DNA from: Blasia pusilla
Lineage: Eukaryota > Marchantiophyta > Marchantiopsida > Blasiales
Assembly (NCBI GenBank): GCA_050084515.1
Contig: CM114272.1
Coordinates: 60,574,001 to 60,638,000 of the forward strand
DNA: 64,000 nt
Direction of reading: 5' to 3'
The position numbers and the translations under genes were made by a program. The notes beneath the pieces were generated by a model. It was not told the origin of the DNA. It was given only the letters and a program-made list of their open reading frames with translations, and did no database searches. Numbering within the stretch: the first letter of the stretch is position 1; every line of letters begins with the position of its first letter. Shown here piece by piece: positions 62,201-64,000 of the stretch.

Positions 62201-62830
62201 AAACCCAACTAGATGGTGCAACTGCTCTAGTGTGAGTGATCCCTCCTAAAATATCACTAGTGGAAGAGGAAGTAGCCTCTCCTAACTCCTCCTCCTCATC
62301 TGGGAACGGCTCCGTCCATGACACATAGTGTGGGTCATAGTAGAGTCGCTATGCCTCAATCTCTTGGGCATATCTTTCGGAGAACTCATGGTAATCATCC
62401 ATGGGCGCCCCCTCTAAATGCTCAAACATACTGTTCCATGCTGTAAATGGGTTGAACTCTCTAGAGTTTCTAGCTCGCTGTAAGTTGCACCAACTCCTAA
62501 GCTCTACAATGAAGTTGTATAGCTCTATAGTGCCTACAACACTCAAAAACCTACGCGGTCCTCTACCTCGGTTGCCCAACTGGTAGGACCACTCAATGTG
62601 TATGGTGGATCATTAACACACTCCTTTGCATGCTCCCCCTCGTCTAAAGAGGACACAAAAGGAGATCAAGGTGGTCTCTCACGTGGAGACCCTCGAAACC
62701 TTGCACCACTCTGGGTAAACCCTCTAGAGCTACTCTCAAGTCCACTACCTCGCCTCTCAAAGCCCGAAAGGATGCCGTGATGGCCCTTGTGCCCCTCATG
62801 CCCCTCTCACACAATCACTCCCAATCTCGC
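59215..62830 (-). pseudogene. Ty3/gypsy element with C-terminal PHD finger, decayed
   Basis: Domains on the minus strand, 5' to 3', are listed here. Gag (62349-62579) has TAWNSMFEHLEG and MDDYHEFSERYAQEIE. The RT C-terminal connection (YGRYVKGFSLIAKPLTLL) lies near 61300-61385. RNase H (60978-61274) ends ITDHQPLK. An H2C2 integrase zinc finger lies at 60330-60460 (LVRHAHEELGH, then CVVCDRV), and the integrase core at 59730-60379. Last comes a C4HC3 PHD finger (59215-59370, CILCGS...MLVCDGC...GWHMACL...WMCPRC). Most of RT and protease is replaced by the 61385-62074 repeat. Stops and shifts break the frames (for example a TAG just before 59547). The RNase H reads TNWS where TDWS is usual, and the integrase has TYQG where T-D-x-G is usual. 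Confidence 0.85.
61385..62074 (+). repeat. ~690-bp repeat interrupting the gypsy RT, inverted partner of 53497-54176
   Basis: It begins TGTCGTGCGCCTACTCTCC. The frame from 61738 (MAYKVH...) parallels the minus-strand frame at 53404-53823. Gag lies on one side and the RT tail on the other, so it replaced or displaced the protease and most of RT. The junction at 62074 is approximate. Confidence 0.75.
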
Positions 62831-63753
62831 GAGTTATCCCTCAATCACTCAAACTAAACATGCAACACTCAATCTACACTCTCTCACTAAGACGTGTGCT
62901 GTGCGGTAATAAGCAGCGTGGTGCGGCACATGAATTGATCTATCATCTCATCGACAAAGCATCCTTAACTCTAGACATCCCACATAGGTCTATGTCCCCT
63001 AAACCCATACATCATCGATGCTCTCAGTATCAACACGAAACCCAATATCCCAAATAACTTCCCAATACTCAAAAATCCCTCACACGTGTAGGGTAAGAGA
63101 TCAGAATGGGTAGCCTGATAATAATATCGATGTTGCTCCTCGGCAACTACAAATCTCGACCCCAACTCGGTCATGAAGATAACTCCTCCAATCAGCAAGT
63201 CGTACTCCTCTTGTATTGACGTTGCTCAAACCTCCTCGATGTGCGGTGCACGTCCAGCGGTCCGGCGCGGCACTGGCGGCACAAAATGACTACAAATAGC
63301 ATGGCACTCGGGAATAGGATGCGGCACTCTCCGACATACCCTCCTCAATCAGCAACTCACACACTCTGCTCCTTAGTGAAGCGGCTCCGCGATCGAGACG
63401 ATGCGGTGCGGCCACGAGCGGCACGAGGTGGCAATCAACGACGCGTTGTGGCTACGGGCGTCACGACACGGCACTTGATCTTTGTCGAGCGGCTTCCAAT
63501 CACAACATAGCAGCATGAAATGAAAACTCAAACACCATAACTTGAGGTCACCTGCCATCACTCATTGATGACGAAACTGCGATGACGATAACGACCAAAA
63601 AAAGTACGTGGTGGCGGCGTAAGTCAGAGAATCAACGATCATCGTGGAAGAACCTCCACTCCATAATGGCGGAAATGGCAACCAAGGGTGGACAACGGCC
63701 GAACGTGACTATGAACATCGCTAGGCGGCAATGACGGCCGATGGTGGACCGTG
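62831..63753. other. Sequence upstream of the gypsy gag, unassigned
   Basis: This position would hold the element's leader and 5' LTR, but no LTR edge or primer site was identified. After 63240 the sequence is CG-rich, with GCGGC/GGCAC-type words (GTGCGG, GCGGCAC, GGCACGA). Confidence 0.35.
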
Positions 63754-63853
63754 GACCGTTGACGATGACGTTTGACCGTTGATGGTGACGGTTGTCCGTT
63801 GACGATGAGTGTTGACCGTTGAAGGTGATGGTTGACCATTGATTGTGATGGTG
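63754..63853. repeat. 20-bp tandem repeat, five units
   Basis: Units follow the pattern GACCGTTGAnGGTGAnGGTT, with the middle alternating between ACGATGA and GGTGA-type words. Weaker related words flank the array to about 63900. Confidence 0.85.
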
Positions 63854-64000
63854 GATCGTCAATGGCAGACCATTGATGGTGACTTTGACGATGACGGTCG
63901 CCGCTTGCGTAGCGACTTGTGTAGGGTTTGAACAATTTAACCCTAAAAATTGCCTAGCAATGGTAGTTTTTCAAGAATGACCATAACTTTTTGCTCGCAG

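Noticed and set aside
1-64000. tRNA or rRNA genes
   Set aside because: I looked for cloverleaf-type boxes and conserved rRNA words by eye and found none I could support; a covariance-model scan would be needed to exclude a tRNA.

Overview
This is nuclear DNA from a land plant. Both confident genes are plant-type and spliced with GT-AG introns, and they sit in a background of plant Ty1/copia, Ty3/gypsy, Helitron and MITE remnants with long AT-rich gene-poor stretches. The gypsy copies, which carry a C-terminal PHD finger, and the long GC-rich 5' flank of the LRX gene make me lean towards a seed-free plant such as a bryophyte. That placement is inference only, and I cannot name a species.

Layout. 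Positions 1-1663 hold the 5' part of a decayed Ty1/copia element on the minus strand (LTR, primer-binding site, gag, zinc knuckle, protease). Positions 1731-3165 are a 39-bp minisatellite that stays open as a 13-residue repeat. A GA-rich leader (3417-3578) follows, then a complete 13-exon HGSNAT-like acetyltransferase gene (3579-13478, 487 aa). Its introns 8 and 11 carry related LTR-type insertions in opposite orientation with clean 5-bp target duplications, nested solo LTRs, and a possible in-frame cassette exon (13194-13274).

Positions 14-42 kb are AT-rich and have no gene I can support. They hold a ~300-bp MITE-like family (four copies), short Helitrons, a larger Helitron-like family (two copies here, a third at 51.5 kb), copia and gypsy remnants, a ~340-bp foldback element, a 20-bp perfect terminal inverted repeat pair and several strong hairpins.

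Positions 42-46.4 kb hold a GC-rich flank and a two-exon leucine-rich repeat extensin (LRX) gene (43228-46430, 539 aa), a secreted cell-wall protein. Positions 46.4-49.6 kb are moderately GC-rich and unassigned. The rest is again repeat-dominated: Helitron pieces, a copia reverse transcriptase remnant (55.7-57.3 kb), and a decayed Ty3/gypsy element on the minus strand (59.2-62.8 kb) whose polyprotein ends in a PHD finger. A ~690-bp repeat interrupts that element and has an inverted partner at 53.5-54.2 kb. A 20-bp tandem repeat lies near the window end.

The two genes are not functionally linked as far as the sequence shows: one is a polytopic membrane acetyltransferase, the other a wall-anchored LRR protein. 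The most unusual signals are the minisatellite next to the acetyltransferase gene, the oppositely oriented insertions within that gene's pre-mRNA, the candidate cassette exon and the PHD-bearing gypsy element.
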